Source: Isochrysis galbana
Taxonomy: Eukaryota > Haptophyta > Isochrysidales > Isochrysidaceae
Assembly (NCBI GenBank): GCA_018136815.1
Contig: CM030934.1
Coordinates: 2,805,070-2,869,069, forward strand
Length of the DNA stretch: 64,000 nucleotides
Reading direction: 5' to 3'
Shown here: positions 44,571 to 55,499 of the stretch, one piece after another
Layout: each line of letters starts with the position of its first letter
How positions within the stretch are numbered: the first letter of the stretch is position 1
Program-made: the position numbers and the translations under genes
Notes under the pieces: model-generated
Told to the model about the DNA's origin: nothing
Database searches by the model: none
The model's input: the letters and a program-made list of their open reading frames with translations, nothing else

Positions 44571-46100
44571 GGAAGGGGGGAGGTACAGAGGTACAGTATG
44601 GGTGCACCATTAAGAAATCCCATCATTAAGGTGGTAGGGGCGACTATCGGCGGGCCTTCTACGGAGGTCCCATGGCGGCGGCGCGGCGGCCGCGCTGGCA
44701 GTGGGCCGCACCTCTGGGGCAACAGCTCCAGAATGCACAGGCACACGTCGGTCGGGCCGCGGCTGTGGGCAGGGATCGATGGGCGGGACAACTTCAATCG
44801 AGGGAGTGGCGCCGGCCTCTGGGCTATTCCGGCATGGTAGGGCCTTCCCCTCTCCTTACGCGCCACGCCAGCGTGGCGGCGTGGAGGGAGCGCAAGGCTG
44901 GTCTGGCGGGCAAGTGCGCGGCCTCCCGGGTGCTGAGGCGCAGCGGATCGACCCTGCCGATATGTGATATGTGGGGCGACTGCAGTGCCGTTGGGCGCGC
45001 ACTGTTGGCCGCAGGTGCCGCGCTTGGTAGGGGGTGTCGCATCTCCGCGATCGACCTTTTTGTTTTAGAAGTTGTCTGCGTTTCTATGTCCCCTCCTTGT
45101 AGGCTAGCCACTAGTCACCGTCGCAGGATCCTACATTCGCCCATTCGCCCTCTTTGAAGACTCTTTGCCCTCGCCTCCTTTGTCGCCTCCCTTGTCGCCT
45201 GCTTACCCCTCACCTGGCTCACCTCTCCTTGCAAGCTCCTAGCGTTTTTAGGTTAAGTCGAGCGTTCAGGTATCGCCGGTGCAAGGAACCACCCCCTTAT
45301 GTGACCCTGATTCCCCCTCAGGTGTTGGCCGTTGGATTATATCGTGGCGCTGTTCTACTTCGGTCTTCATCAACTCACTTAAGGGTTTTCAAAACAAACG
45401 GTTTTCGAAAGATTCCTTCCTTAATCCTGTGCGTAACTGTCCCCCCGTCGGATCGTCCTTTTCCCCGTCGCTCTCTTGTCGGCATTCTCTTCCTTGTTCG
45501 GTCTGCCAGTAGGTTCCTGTGCGTTCCGTGATAAGGATACGTGAGTGTGGAGAGTGTTGACGTGAGTGTGGTGCCGTGTCGTCAGTCCATCGGACCCGGA
45601 CCGTCTGTCGTTCTTTCTTCGTTCGTCGCTCTCGTTCTCGTTCTCGTTCCCGTTCTCGTCCCTCGTTCTCAACACTACCTCAGTACCAAACCTCTCCAAT
45701 CCCTCAGCCTGCATGTGAGCGCGTGTTTTCGCTTATGACCTGCATGTTATTTGGTCCGGAAAGGGCCCGCTCTCCATCGGATCAAGTGCAAGCGTCTGTG
45801 ATGTTGCGCTACAACCGCAACGCACGCCGCAAGGAATTGACAACGTATGAGGTTTATGAGCTTGTGAGGTGTGAGGTGTATGTAAATGTGTGTGATGTGT
45901 GATGTGTGATGTGACTCCGTGTCCGTGGCGCTATGTATGCTATACGCTATACCAGCCAATATATAATTAGACTATACTCGCGGTACTATGTACTTTCGTG
46001 TATCACGTGAATAATCATAGATAGATACATGATACATAAGTCATAAGTGCGCGACGAACCATTATTTACGTAGGTCTGATGGGCATTTTGGGGGACATTT
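44571..46100. other. Intergenic, no gene recognised
   Basis: GC-rich mixed-frame ORFs occur at 44600-45160, CT-rich frames at 45150-45530, a CGTTCT short repeat at 45630-45670 and GTGTGAT repeats at 45888-45912. None supports a gene. Confidence 0.35.
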
Positions 46101-46115
46101 GGGTGCAAAATTTTG

Positions 46116-46427
46116 ATGTTGATGTCTCGAGACATTTTTTTCGGACATTTGGGCACAAACAAGGGACATAACCGCCTACCTACCTACCCCTACATGGGTC
46201 TGCCCAATTCGTCAGACGACCTCGCTGGTTGCCTTGCACTGGCCGTCATCGTCGCTCTGTACATCCTTCTCCTCCTAGCACCACTTTGGAAAGTGAAGTT
46301 CTACCGCTTCTCCATGACGGACAAGAGTGTTACTGACCGACGAGGAGGAAGAGGAAGAGCACGCGGAGAGGCGGAGGCGATGTTGCGATGTTGTAGCGCT
46401 AAAGAAGAAGGCAAAAAGCTGCGCTAA
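46116..46427 (+). CDS. Possible small membrane protein
   Basis: A 103-codon frame from the ATG at 46116 encodes one strong hydrophobic segment, CLALAVIVALYILLLLAP, flanked by a basic KVKFYRF stretch, followed by a basic and acidic low-complexity tail. Nothing else supports it; it could be chance or a retained piece of a larger gene. No family is recognised. Confidence 0.25.
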   Translation: MLMSRDIFFGHLGTNKGHNRLPTYPYMGLPNSSDDLAGCLALAVIVALYILLLLAPLWKVKFYRFSMTDKSVTDRRGGRGRARGEAEAMLRCCSAKEEGKKLR

Positions 46428-47085
46428 AGAAGAAGTGAACCCTCCACACCCTCTGTTTTGGGGAACGGCGGTAGGTGGGGGGTGGGGGTGGGGGGGTAAA
46501 ACGGGGGTAAACTAGGGTCCTTGGGAGGGAGTGATGACTGATGCGGAGAAAAAACCGAAGCCCTAAGGTTGCGAGGTTGCAGTCTCTCGTCTCTCGTCTC
46601 GCTCTCGCTCTCGCTCAATCCTCGGCCACACGCAGGACGGTCGACTCGACGTCGAGCGCCAGCGCTGCGCGCACCGACAAGTCTTCCACGGCCGTCGCTC
46701 CTAGCCTGGAGTCCTTCAGCTGACATGCCCGCCGTGGCCGTCGAGGTCAGTTCGTACGAGGACAGAGGACAGACGAGAGACGAGAAGCGAGAAGGTGCCA
46801 GCACCAAAAAAAAAAGGAATCGGTGCTGACGACCAGGAGTACGAGATAAAAAGAAAACCCTCGCCGTCCGGCTGCGTTCTCGTCGCCTCTCTCTCTTTCT
46901 CTCTGCTCTCGTCTCTCTCTCCACAAGCTCTCCCTCTGCTCTCTGATCCGTTTTCTCATGTCTTCCTCTCCTGTTTTTCGTCTCCGAACCTTTCCGGGGG
47001 GGGGGGGGGAGAGGGAGAGAGAGAGGAGAGAGAGGGAGCACATGAGGTGGAGTATCAAAGAGGGACAGGGAGAGGGATAGAGAGG

Positions 47086-47117
47086 GGGGGGGGGGGGGGG
47101 GGAGGGAGAGAGAGAAG

Positions 47118-47148
<31 letters not shown>

Positions 47149-47152
47149 GAGA
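47086..47152. repeat. Poly-G and GA microsatellite abutting the La start codon
   Basis: A G-run at 47086-47101 is followed by GA repeats that end about six bases before the ATG at 47158, so part of the tract must lie in the transcribed 5' leader unless transcription starts within it. Confidence 0.85.
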
Positions 47153-47157
47153 GGGTG

Positions 47158-48840
47158 ATGAGCGACGCGGCGGCGCCCACGCTCTCGTTCGTGCCGGGCG
47201 AGGCGGGGGAGGCTAAGGCGACGCTCGGCTCGGAGCAGGAGCGGGCCGATGCGATCAAGAGACAGGTGCGTGCCGCCGCACGCCTGCCCTCCCACCCTCC
47301 ACCCACGGGGCCCACACGGGCCCTTCCCCCCTCCCCTTTCCTCTCCTCTTCTCCCTCCTCCCTCCCCCTCCGCCCCTGCCGGCCCCTCTCTCGCTCCCTT
47401 CCCGGCTGCCCAACTCCGTTCGCGCGCTCGCGCGATTGGTTGGTCGCTCTCCCTCCCTCTCCCGGTCGAGCCCGCGTTGGCGCTCGCCGGCTGGGTGGCT
47501 TGCTCACCCTTGCACTCGGGGTCATGTAGGTCGAGTTCTACTTCTCTGAACAGAATCTCGGCAAGGACAAATTCCTGCGCGCTGAGATGACCAAGACGGC
47601 TCCCGAGAATTGGGTCGACATTTCCGTTCTCAGCTCATTCAATAGGATGAAGGTGCGATCGTACGCCCCCCCCCCCCCACGTACGCCCCGTGAGGCTCAA
47701 GCTCCAGCCTGAAGCACTCCAGTTGGTGCCAAACCAGCACCCTGCCCACCCATCCTCATGATGACGACAGGTGATCCTACCCTCGGGCGACGTCGCAGAG
47801 GTGGCTGCTGCACTGAAGGGGTCCGAGGTCGTCGAAGTCTCGCCATGCGGCAAGAAGGTAGTCGGCCATGGCCCAATCCTATGAGTGCTACAAGGCCGCC
47901 ACCTTTTCACCTAGACCCTAACCCCCCCCTCACGCATCATTCCCGGCACATCCAGGTGCGTCGTTTCCCGCATCTTCTCAAAAAGGAGGTGACGCTTGGT
48001 GGTAAGAAATTCACCAGCCGCTCCGAAGTCATTTCGCATGCGCGACCAATGCTTGAAAAGGGCGGAGAACTCAGCGAGGAGGATGCGACCTTTGTCAAAG
48101 ATCTCCTCTCTCACCATGCCAATGCAGCGACAAAGGTGATGAACTGGACACGTAGACACCCTCACGCCTGTGACCAAGCCCAGCTGGGGCAGTGCATATG
48201 TCCTTCTGGTTGCAATTATGGCAACACTCCTTCATTGGACTGGCTTCCGTAGGTCGGTCCTGGAATCAAGTCCATCAAGGCAGGCTGCAATCCGAAGTGG
48301 CCAGACACAAAGTGCTTCGTCCTCTCGCGTACGGATGGCACCGAGGATGACTTCTCGTACATCAAGTGCGTCAACTTGCTGTTCCCCCTCGAGGTCGAGC
48401 CGTCGGCAGGTCGGGTCACGCGCGGCATGAAGCGCAAGGCAGAGGCTGATCTCGATGATCCCGTGGCCAAGCGGGGACCGGGCGAGCCTACTTACACTAA
48501 GGGTACCATCCTCGTCATCAAGGGATTGGTGGAGGGGAACGACATCGGAAGCCTGAAAGACAAGTTCAACACCGTGACCAGCGCGGGAGCGGTGAAGTTC
48601 GTCGAGCTCGTGGAGGGGCAGCCTCTTGCGTACGTGCGTTTCAGCACACCCGAGTCGGCAGCCAAGGCACTCGAAGCCAAGCCCGAGGGCGTGGGAGAAT
48701 TGTCCTTGCTAGAGGGTGACGATGAGAAGGCATACTGGGATAAGATTGGCTCCAGCGTGGGACGAGGTGGCGGTAACAAGGGCCGTGGCGGCAAGGGGGG
48801 TAAGGGGAGGGGCCGCGGCCGTGGCCGCGGTCGCCGCTGA
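47158..48840 (+). CDS. La-type RNA-binding protein with an internal DUF3223/DeCL domain, five exons
   Basis: Exons, all phase 0, are 47158-47265, 47530-47652, 47771-47857, 47956-48135 and 48253-48840, giving 361 residues. Residues 35-112 form a La motif: RQVEFYFSEQNLGKDKFLRAEM, WVDISVLSSFNRMK, VILPSGDVAEVAAALK and VRRFP. La proteins bind the UUU-OH ends of RNA polymerase III transcripts. Residues about 118-205 are a DUF3223 (DeCL) domain rather than the usual central RRM: KKFTSRSEVISHARPML, EEDATFVKDLLSHHANAATK, VGPGIKSIKA and TKCFVLSRTDGTEDDFSYIKCV. DUF3223 is known from the largest Pol V subunit and from chloroplast rRNA-processing DeCL proteins of plants. A C-terminal RRM (about 245-315, GTILVIKGLV...PLAYVRFSTPESAAKAL) and a Gly/Arg-rich tail complete it. 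MKRKAEADLDDPVAKR supplies a nuclear signal. Confidence 0.9.
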
Positions 48841-50315
48841 GCATCTTGTGCTTGACAAAGAAGAACAGTGTGCATCCCCGACGTGAAGTGTTTGTTGGTG
48901 GAATGGAGAGCAGAGGGTCTAGTGCGACGGACCCGCCGCCTCCCACCGACACCCCGCCGCCACCCCCACTTCTCGCGCGTACCTGCTCTACGTTGTCAAC
49001 CACAGCTCGAGCTCGAGGGGGCATCGTGCGCAATCGTGAGCTATTGATGGCCACACACATGCGATTGCAATTGCGAGGTTGCAATTCATGATCGAGCATG
49101 TGGCCTCGGTCTACGATGAGCGAATAGAGTTGACGTATATCAACACACATGTGAACATGTGAAGTGTGGGAGTGTGGGCATAGTATGAGTAGCTCTCGTT
49201 GAGTCGATCGCATTCGCGTCCTATTTCCTAGCCATGGCGCGGTTAATATATTTGTTGTACTCTGCAGCCCTCGCTCGCGCTCAAGCGCTAGAAGCGCGCT
49301 AGTAGAAGCCATGGCGAATGCAACGCAACTTTCCCAGCTAGATAGGTTCACGCACACACAAATCTGCCAGATCAGCACACCGCTCATTCACACGCGCAAG
49401 GGAAATGGGGCGAAACGCAAGGCGCCCTTGGGCGCGAAAGCGGAAGGTTTGCGCCGCTTTTAGAGCGCAAGCAAGTCAAAGCGGTTGCTCAATGGTGTGA
49501 ATGGTGCGTGCCACGTTGCTGACGACATGTTGGCCGCTCACTTCTCCCCGTCTAGCACATGCAAACATATTCTACACCAGCTCCAACAAATCGATCGGCC
49601 ACTCCACTCGACTCTTACTCGGTGCAATTCGCGACGCGCCTAACGCGACTCTCACTAGATCATGCGGTGCCGTCTGGCATCTGATTCGACCGATTATGGG
49701 GCACAGCTCGCCCATCGGTTCCACCAACCTACACTCTCATTGAAATTTCCATGTACAAGACGCACGACTCTCATCTACTGAGCGTGCGCCCAAATGCGGA
49801 ATTATTGCTCGGAGACCCAGCCCGATACATTTGCATCACCAGGGAGGGATTTTTTATCTTCACCAACGCCGTGAAGTCCGTGAGCCTTGTCTGAGGGTCC
49901 AAACGAGAGCAAGGTCAGTGGTACATCGCCAGCCACTTGGCAACGAGAGGCAAACAGCGAGATGAACGTAAGGATGATGACACTGTCACAGGCCAGGGAA
50001 GACCACTACGACCAGCGTATGCGGGCTAACAATGTACCTGAACGATTGCCAAACGTGACTTCACACACTGGTACCTGTGAGAGGATGGGGCACAGCCCAG
50101 GATAGTTCGCACAGCAAAAGTGGCTCGTATCGCGACTGCAGTTATGATAGGGTGCGGCAAATCCGCTCCGAGTGTGGCATGCGGCACCGATGTGTGTGCA
50201 CGCCGATGTGATGTGCGTACACATCTCTGTGAAGCGACTAATGAAGCTGTGGGCGATGCTTGGATTTCATGAGAGGCGATGTGCAGGGCCCTGTGGTGAG
50301 CCAAAGACCTCGCAC
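48841..50315. other. Intergenic or missing 3' part of SAS-6; no exon firmly identified
   Basis: This should hold the coiled-coil exons of the minus-strand SAS-6 gene if it is intact. I see one short exon-like block (about 50030-50070, between CACAG and a GTACAT donor on the minus strand) but no heptad-rich frame. Other ORFs are unsupported. Confidence 0.35.
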
Positions 50316-50973
50316 CGATGGGTTATGCTTTTGCGGATAATGTCTTCGTCGGACTCAATGAGGCGAACGCTTAGCAGCTCGACGAATTTGTACTCCAAAT
50401 TTTGGATGAAATCAAGGTGTGCCTGGCCCCCCCTTTGCAACACAAAGAGGCCCAACGTAGTCGTCGGGCTCGAGATGCAGTCATTGAGCATGCGGATCAG
50501 GACCGGGACGTAGTCGATGAAGTCGATTGTTAGGCCTTGCTGCTCCTGAATCCCTAGGAACCCAGCCTCGTCCACAGTGTGCGTGTAGTGGAAGAAGAGG
50601 TCATTCTCGCTGGTGCATTCGATCCTCACTCCGGCTGGGCACTGCTCACGCATGTGGCACCGAGCGAGTGAGAGTGCGCCGGGGCCTTGACACGCGCGTT
50701 GGTGAAGAGTGGATCCGCGGGCACAACCAGCTGGATCCCGTAGAAGGGGGGGGGGGGGGGAAGGGGGGGGCGCACCTCCTCCTCACCCAGCACGAGCAGC
50801 TTGACACGGAGCGGCTCGAGCGGACCGCTCTCGGCCACCACTCCCTCGCTCTGCTCCAGCCGCATCTCGAGCTGGAGCTCGCGGTCATAGACGACGCGGT
50901 GGCCATCAGCGGTCGACGGGTCGAGGTACTCGAGTGCGCTAAGGTCGACCACAGCCGCGCCGACTTCCTCCAT
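50316..50973 (-). CDS. SAS6: SAS-6 centriolar cartwheel protein, N-terminal head (partial)
   Basis: SAS-6 dimers build the nine-fold cartwheel hub that templates centrioles and basal bodies, so this implies a flagellated or centriole-bearing cell. Exon 1 (50776-50973) starts MEEVGAAVVDLSALEYLD and contains RVVYDRELQLEMRLEQ and PLRVKLLVLGEEE, the first strands of the head. Exon 2 (50316-50641) continues GVRIECTSENDLFFHYTHTVDEAGF and the PISA motif region QQGLTIDFIDYVPVLIRML, then FVLQRGGQAHLDFIQNLEYKFVELLSVRLIESDEDIIRKSI. That is the whole globular head (about 170 residues). The rod-like coiled coil of 200-400 residues that normally follows was not found downstream, so the gene may continue in unseen exons or be truncated. 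Intron 50642-50775 holds a poly-G run. Confidence 0.82.
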
Positions 50974-51960
50974 CGGCAGGGGAGGGGGCCGAGAGAGAGC
51001 GCGCGCGCCGCCGCCGCTGCCGCCTCTTCACGCGAGGTGAACCAAACCCCCTTCACGGTCACCGCGTGGGCTGATGCGTCTTGCCTCTCTCTCGCCTCTC
51101 GCGCTCTCGCCCCCGCCAACCCGCCAACTGCAAACGGGGAGAAACGCCTGCTGTCGGGTCAGTTTTGGTTTGTGGCGCTGGCTTGCGTCTTGCGTTTCTT
51201 GAGGTGCGTCAGGGGCGCCTTCCACAATGTGTGCTATCCCTAATACGGAAGCTAGCGTGCGAGTCTCTGCGTTCGGGATGAGACTCCCTGCGGAAGAGAA
51301 GAGCCGCGTCGGTGCGTTGGCGCTGCATCGCAACCAAGTATGAACTTAGTTGCCCGCCTAATGACGCAAAAGAGAGAGAGGGGGGGGGGGGGGCGAGTGA
51401 GAAGCCCGTCTAATGACGCAAGGGGGGGGGGGGCGAGTGAGAAGGGTGTACGAGAGCAGGCCCGAGTGGGGAGTGGGGTCTGGGTCAGAGCTCAGAGTAA
51501 TGAGTCCTATGCCTATGCCTCTGCACTATCATTCCCAAGGGCAGAGCATGGCCGGCATGAGGCATGAGCATCCTGCTTGGGAGTTGGGAGATGTAGGACA
51601 CCGTAAATTTTAAATTTTTAACAAATTTTTATGGGTCGCGGCGCGGCAAAGGAACGGAACTAGCGCTAACTCAAGACAGGACTCCCTGCCGCGGCAAGCG
51701 CAAGCACCCTTCCCCCTTATGCCACCCAGCTCTTCACTAGCTTTCTACCTGCGCTAGCTGGAGCGCCCCTCCCTCCACACTCAAACAGCCCCCCACGCCA
51801 GGATCCTGTTTTGGTCTCGCAGGCAAGGGGGCCTAATGGGAGGGAGAGGAGCAACTCCTCAGAGAGGAGCTGTGGGGAAGGAGATGTCTGAGTGGGGGCG
51901 CTATACCCTTGCGCTAGGCATGGGCAGCGACGCCGCCTCAAGACATATCCTCCCTCTTGT
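50974..51960. other. Intergenic, no gene recognised
   Basis: Contains the palindromic phrase AAGTATGAACTTAGTTGC at 51335 (related to foldback-element ends), two GACGCAA followed by poly-G blocks at 51363-51391 and 51413-51431, and mixed-frame ORFs without domains. Confidence 0.35.
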
Positions 51961-52345
51961 CTTAAGTCGAAATTTTTGGTGCTTGAAACAGATGAGGGCG
52001 AGGGGGGTTGTGCTTCTTGCTTCTTGGGTTGCTTGTAGTTCCAAGAGGGAGTGGGAGAGGGAGTGAAGTGTTGGAAGAGGGCCCAAGGCAGGGCACTGAG
52101 TTGTAGGTGATTGTGGCCCACAAGAGTGGGGTGAAAACGAGAGGTGTATCAACATGAGTCTTGAGTTGAAATTTTTGGTGCTTTGAACAGAGGGCGAGGG
52201 GGGTCGTGCTACTTGGGTTGGTTGTAGAGGGAAGGGAGAGTGGGAGAGGGAGTCAAGTGTTGAAGGAGTGCCCAAGGCAGGGCACTGAGTTGTAGGTTCT
52301 TGTGGCCCAAAGGAGCGGGGTGAAAACGAGAAGTGACTCAACATG
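51961..52345 (+). repeat. Two imperfect tandem copies, about 199-bp period
   Basis: CTTAAGTCGAAATTTTTGGTGC at 51961 recurs as CTTGAGTTGAAATTTTTGGTGC at 52160. Each copy continues through GAGGGCGAGGGGGGT, AGTGGGAGAGGGAGT, GGCAGGGCACTGAGTTGTAGG and GGGTGAAAACGAGA to TCAACATG. Antisense ORFs merely echo the repeat. Confidence 0.8.
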
Positions 52346-52599
52346 GAAAACAGAGGCTTAGGGTGCTCTCCGTAGGAGATTGATGGTTGTGAAGTGCCCT
52401 CCCATGTTGGGTGCACTGATGGTAGAGGTTTCCACCATGGGGAGGGCAGCTGAGCTGCCCTCCCACATGAGGTGCTCTTGGGGTGGGAGGGTTTCCCACT
52501 GTTGGAGGGGGTCTCCAAGACCCCCTGCATGCTACGCAGAGCCATGGTGGCAACCTGTTCGGTGCCAGTGCTCGCCACCCTGCGCGCTTGCGCGGGTGT

Positions 52600-52757
52600 G
52601 GTTTGGATGGGCTGGATGGGCTTTGAGAGGGCTTTCTGACGAGCCGCCTCGGGCGGCGTGGGGCGTCCCAGGTGGGGCGCGGTGGCGAGGGTCGCCTGGG
52701 GCTCGGGAGCGGTCGCGGCACGCTCCATAGGTCAAACTATAACAATAGTTTTTTCGA
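52600..52757 (+). repeat. Dispersed repeat R2, copy 2
   Basis: Copy of 7965-8140, including GTGGGGCGTCCCAGGTGGG, CGGCACGCTCCATAGGTCAAACTATAAC and the T-rich end. It directly follows the tandem duplication at 51961-52345, so both may belong to one composite element. Confidence 0.7.
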
Positions 52758-52759
52758 GA

Positions 52760-52950
52760 TGTAGGACACCGTATCTGGGGAACGGGCCACAGGGCCAGAT
52801 ACAGCCGTATCTACCGTATCTGCAGGCACCGACTAGCGCCCGTGCCCCCTATCCCGTATCCCGTATCTACCGTAGCGCTCTAGAAGAAAGGCCCCCGCAG
52901 ATACAGCCGTATCTACCGTATCTCGGGGAGTCGTGGGCCGTATCTCCCAT
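52760..52950. repeat. CGTATCT short repeats
   Basis: The word CGTATCTACCGTATCT and variants (CCGTATCTGC, CCCGTATCCCG, AGATACAGCCGTATC) recur at least eight times. No function is evident. Confidence 0.7.
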
Positions 52951-53284
52951 GTAGGATGAGCATATATGTGGGTGTCCAACGGCCAACGGGCCGCCCCCGA
53001 AGGGGAGTTGGAGCCAGAAGGGGAGGGCACGAGGCGCCTCCCCACGGTGAATAAGTAAGGCATTAAGGCCAAAAAATTACAAAAAAAGCTCAAGCTAGTT
53101 CCTAGTTGTAGTATTGACAAGTACCAAGTAAAAAGGCTTAGCGGTTGAGTGAATGTGACGTGATGGCTCTGCAAAATGTTCTGAAATAGACTAGTTCGAC
53201 GGTGGCGCGAATCATGGTGCTAACCTAACTTCTTTCAAATTGTGTATGTGCTCCTACTCCTACCGTTATGTGCCAAATATCAAA

Positions 53285-53912
53285 TCAGCATCGCCTGGAA
53301 CCGAAATCTGAGTACCTCTCAATGCGGTATTGCACTTGTGATATCGTACAATTGAACCGCGTTGCGATGGCTGCAAGTGTCCAACCAGCGCCACGTAGGA
53401 CTGCCATCTGTTGCGCCTGTTGGGCCACACCTGAGTTTCGTGCTCGCTCATCAGTGCTGCGTCGGCGCATACCCAAGCGTAAGACCACCTGTGAACGAAT
53501 GCCGCGGAAGCACGTGAGGTAAGAGACGGTGCAGGCTCTGATAGAGCCTGTGCAAAGGGTGTAACGACGTAGACATGGAACATCCAGGTCCCAAACATTT
53601 TCTTCGAACTGCTCCAACCCTGAGTACTTCTGACCCAACAAGACAGAAGCCACGGAAGAAGACCGGCTACCAAAACGCCATCTAGCGTGCTCTCGATATG
53701 CGCATCCACAAGACCTCCTCTCATGCCTACATGAGATTGACGCTAGCACGGAGCGGTCTGCCATGCATTTGCGGAAGTGCGAGTCGCACAAGGCCTCTCG
53801 CACATTGTCTTCGATTCGCAGAGCGTTGAGAACTTGCGGTGCTGAGAGATTGTGCAGCGCTCCCGCATCGCGTAGAGTGAGGCCTGCCCTGCGCAAGATC
53901 CCAAGCTCGTCT
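53285..53912 (-). CDS. Further helix-turn-helix units, probable downstream exon(s) of the same gene
   Basis: On the minus strand, after a TTACAG acceptor near 53912, the frame begins LGILRRAGLTLRDAGALHNL followed by SAPQVLNALRI, an HTH-like unit. After a stretch of uncertain coding value it resumes, just after a CACAG acceptor, as VVLRLGMRRRS, and ends QQMAVLRGAGWTLAAIATRF, then NCTISQVQYRIERY and a stop. These two units share spacing and the L-R-x-x-G-x-T/S-L-x-x-I/A pattern with the three units encoded upstream at 54444-55178, so I infer a single multi-exon gene. The joining exons between 53912 and 54444 are not resolved. Confidence 0.45.
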
Positions 53913-54443
53913 GTAATATGGACCTGTAAGCGCAGTCAAAGGTCGAAGGCCATGGAGATGAAGGTGAGCGCCGACGGGAGGCGCGAGGGGGGAAAGTGGC
54001 CAAGGACTAGCCGAGGAGAAAGGCGGCAATATGACCGTTGGAAGAAGAACGGATCAGGATCGGCCCCGACACGGAGCTGTCAGCCAAACTTTTCGAAGAG
54101 ATTGGGCGAGTTGCAGACTTCAAGTTGCAGACTTTTTCTCAGGAGAGCTGCAGACTACGTCCCCTAGCTGGCTGCTCCTTTTGTACACTTGGGATGGCAA
54201 GTGGCTAGCTGCCTGAGAAAAGGGGACACACCTTGGCGGCGTCGAGCGGCCGTCGGGATGACACGTTGACAGCAACTCCACCAGGGCGATAGTCGACGTA
54301 TGATCGAATCTGCTGAACAAAGCGCAAGACACGAAGGTCAAAACTGGTCGTGTTCGGATTTAGATGGAGCTATGCGCAGCATTGAGCTCCCTGCGATTTG
54401 TGAATGGGTGGATTCCAGCAACACATTCTCAAAGTGGCAACAA

Positions 54444-55178
54444 CTATGCTTTCCTCATAGGTAGGTAGGCGTCACGGAGCACGGCGACCATTTGCCTCTC
54501 TCGCAGTTGGGTGTTACAAGTGGCTTTGGAGGGCAGGCCGGCTGGTGGGCTTACGGGTTGTGTGAGGTTGAGAGCCAACATTCGCGACCACACCACTTCT
54601 ACATTCATGCACATGAGCATAGCGATCTGCTGAACAGTTTTGCCATTGCTCCTCATCGCAGCAATTGTTTCATCTGCAGCGCTCTGCTTGAACACGTCCG
54701 CACACGCGGAGCTGCTCGTGCTGCTCACTGTCCGTCTTCTTGAGGGGTTTGCTACTTGCACACGCTTGAAGGGACTGGTAAAGTTCCGCCGTGCGAGTTC
54801 CATGGAAATTGTTGAGACCGACAAATTGGTCTTGTCCGCGATCTGGCGGAGTGCAAAGCCTTCAGAGCGGAGTGCCACAAGTTCATCTGAGAGCTGGCGC
54901 GCACGGCCTACTGGGCGACGCGAACAGCCGAGCCTTTGTAACTCGACCGAAACCGCCGGGATGGAGAAATTCGTCTCGTGCGCGATTTCACGCAGGCTGA
55001 GCCCGCTCTCCCGCAGCTCCCTCATGGTCTCGGCGAGGTCTCTGGCGGTTTGGGCGTGCGCGGCGAGCATCAGCGCAGGACGATGTGCAACGGGCATGCG
55101 CCGCACTCCGAGAGGCACGAAAGAGGACTGCAGAGGCGAAAGAGAGGGTGCGCAAGCCCAGCATACCCACCAGCCCAT
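54444..55178 (-). CDS. Tandem helix-turn-helix protein, novel architecture
   Basis: The frame from the ATG at 55178 encodes three clear repeats of about 40 residues: AETMRELRESGLSLREIAHE plus TNFSIPAVSVEL (residues 49-80), DELVALRSEGFALRQIADKT then NLSVSTISMEL (98-128), and DETIAAMRSNGKTVQQIAML then NVEVVWSRML (169-201). Each reads as a trihelical HTH of the resolvase/Tc1-transposase/sigma-factor type: a helix with an R/L-x2-G turn, then a recognition helix after an S/N-x-S. The frame ends RERQMVAVLRDAYLPMRKA and stop; VAVLR begins a further unit and the true gene may splice here to units at 53285-53912. No catalytic domain is seen. Repeated HTH units imply binding to repeated or long DNA sites; target unknown. 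A later ATG at 55097 is also possible. Confidence 0.55.
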   Translation of the reverse strand: MGWWVCWACAPSLSPLQSSFVPLGVRRMPVAHRPALMLAAHAQTARDLAETMRELRESGLSLREIAHETNFSIPAVSVELQRLGCSRRPVGRARQLSDELVALRSEGFALRQIADKTNLSVSTISMELARRNFTSPFKRVQVANPSRRRTVSSTSSSACADVFKQSAADETIAAMRSNGKTVQQIAMLMCMNVEVVWSRMLALNLTQPVSPPAGLPSKATCNTQLRERQMVAVLRDAYLPMRKA

Positions 55179-55399
55179 GCTGAGAGGCAGATCGCGGGAG
55201 GGCTCAAAGGAGAGAAAGGGATTGAAAGCAGCGGCAGTCGAGGGAAAGAGGCACACAGGAAGGCACGAGGACAAAGAGGAATAGCGGGCGGGAGTGAGGA
55301 AGTGAGGCAGGGGAAGGGGAAGGGGCGGGAGGCGGCAGAGAGAGGACGCGGGAGGGAAGGGGGTCCGGGAGAGAGAGGGAGGGGGCGGGCGGGCGGGGG

Positions 55400-55419
55400 T
55401 GGGGTGGGAGAGGGGGATG

Positions 55420-55453
<34 letters not shown>

Positions 55454-55460
55454 GGGGGGG

Positions 55461-55491
<31 letters not shown>

Positions 55492-55495
55492 CTGT
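55400..55495. repeat. Poly-G and GA tract upstream of the HTH gene
   Basis: Poly-G runs at 55421-55460 and GA repeats at 55465-55491 lie upstream of the minus-strand start at 55178. The long Ser-Leu-Pro N-terminus of the open frame is read-through of this tract. Confidence 0.85.
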
Positions 55496-55499
55496 GAAG

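Noticed and set aside
50006-50304. SAS-6 coiled-coil exon
   Set aside because: The minus-strand frames here lack heptad pattern; one 38-base exon-like block is too short to assign.
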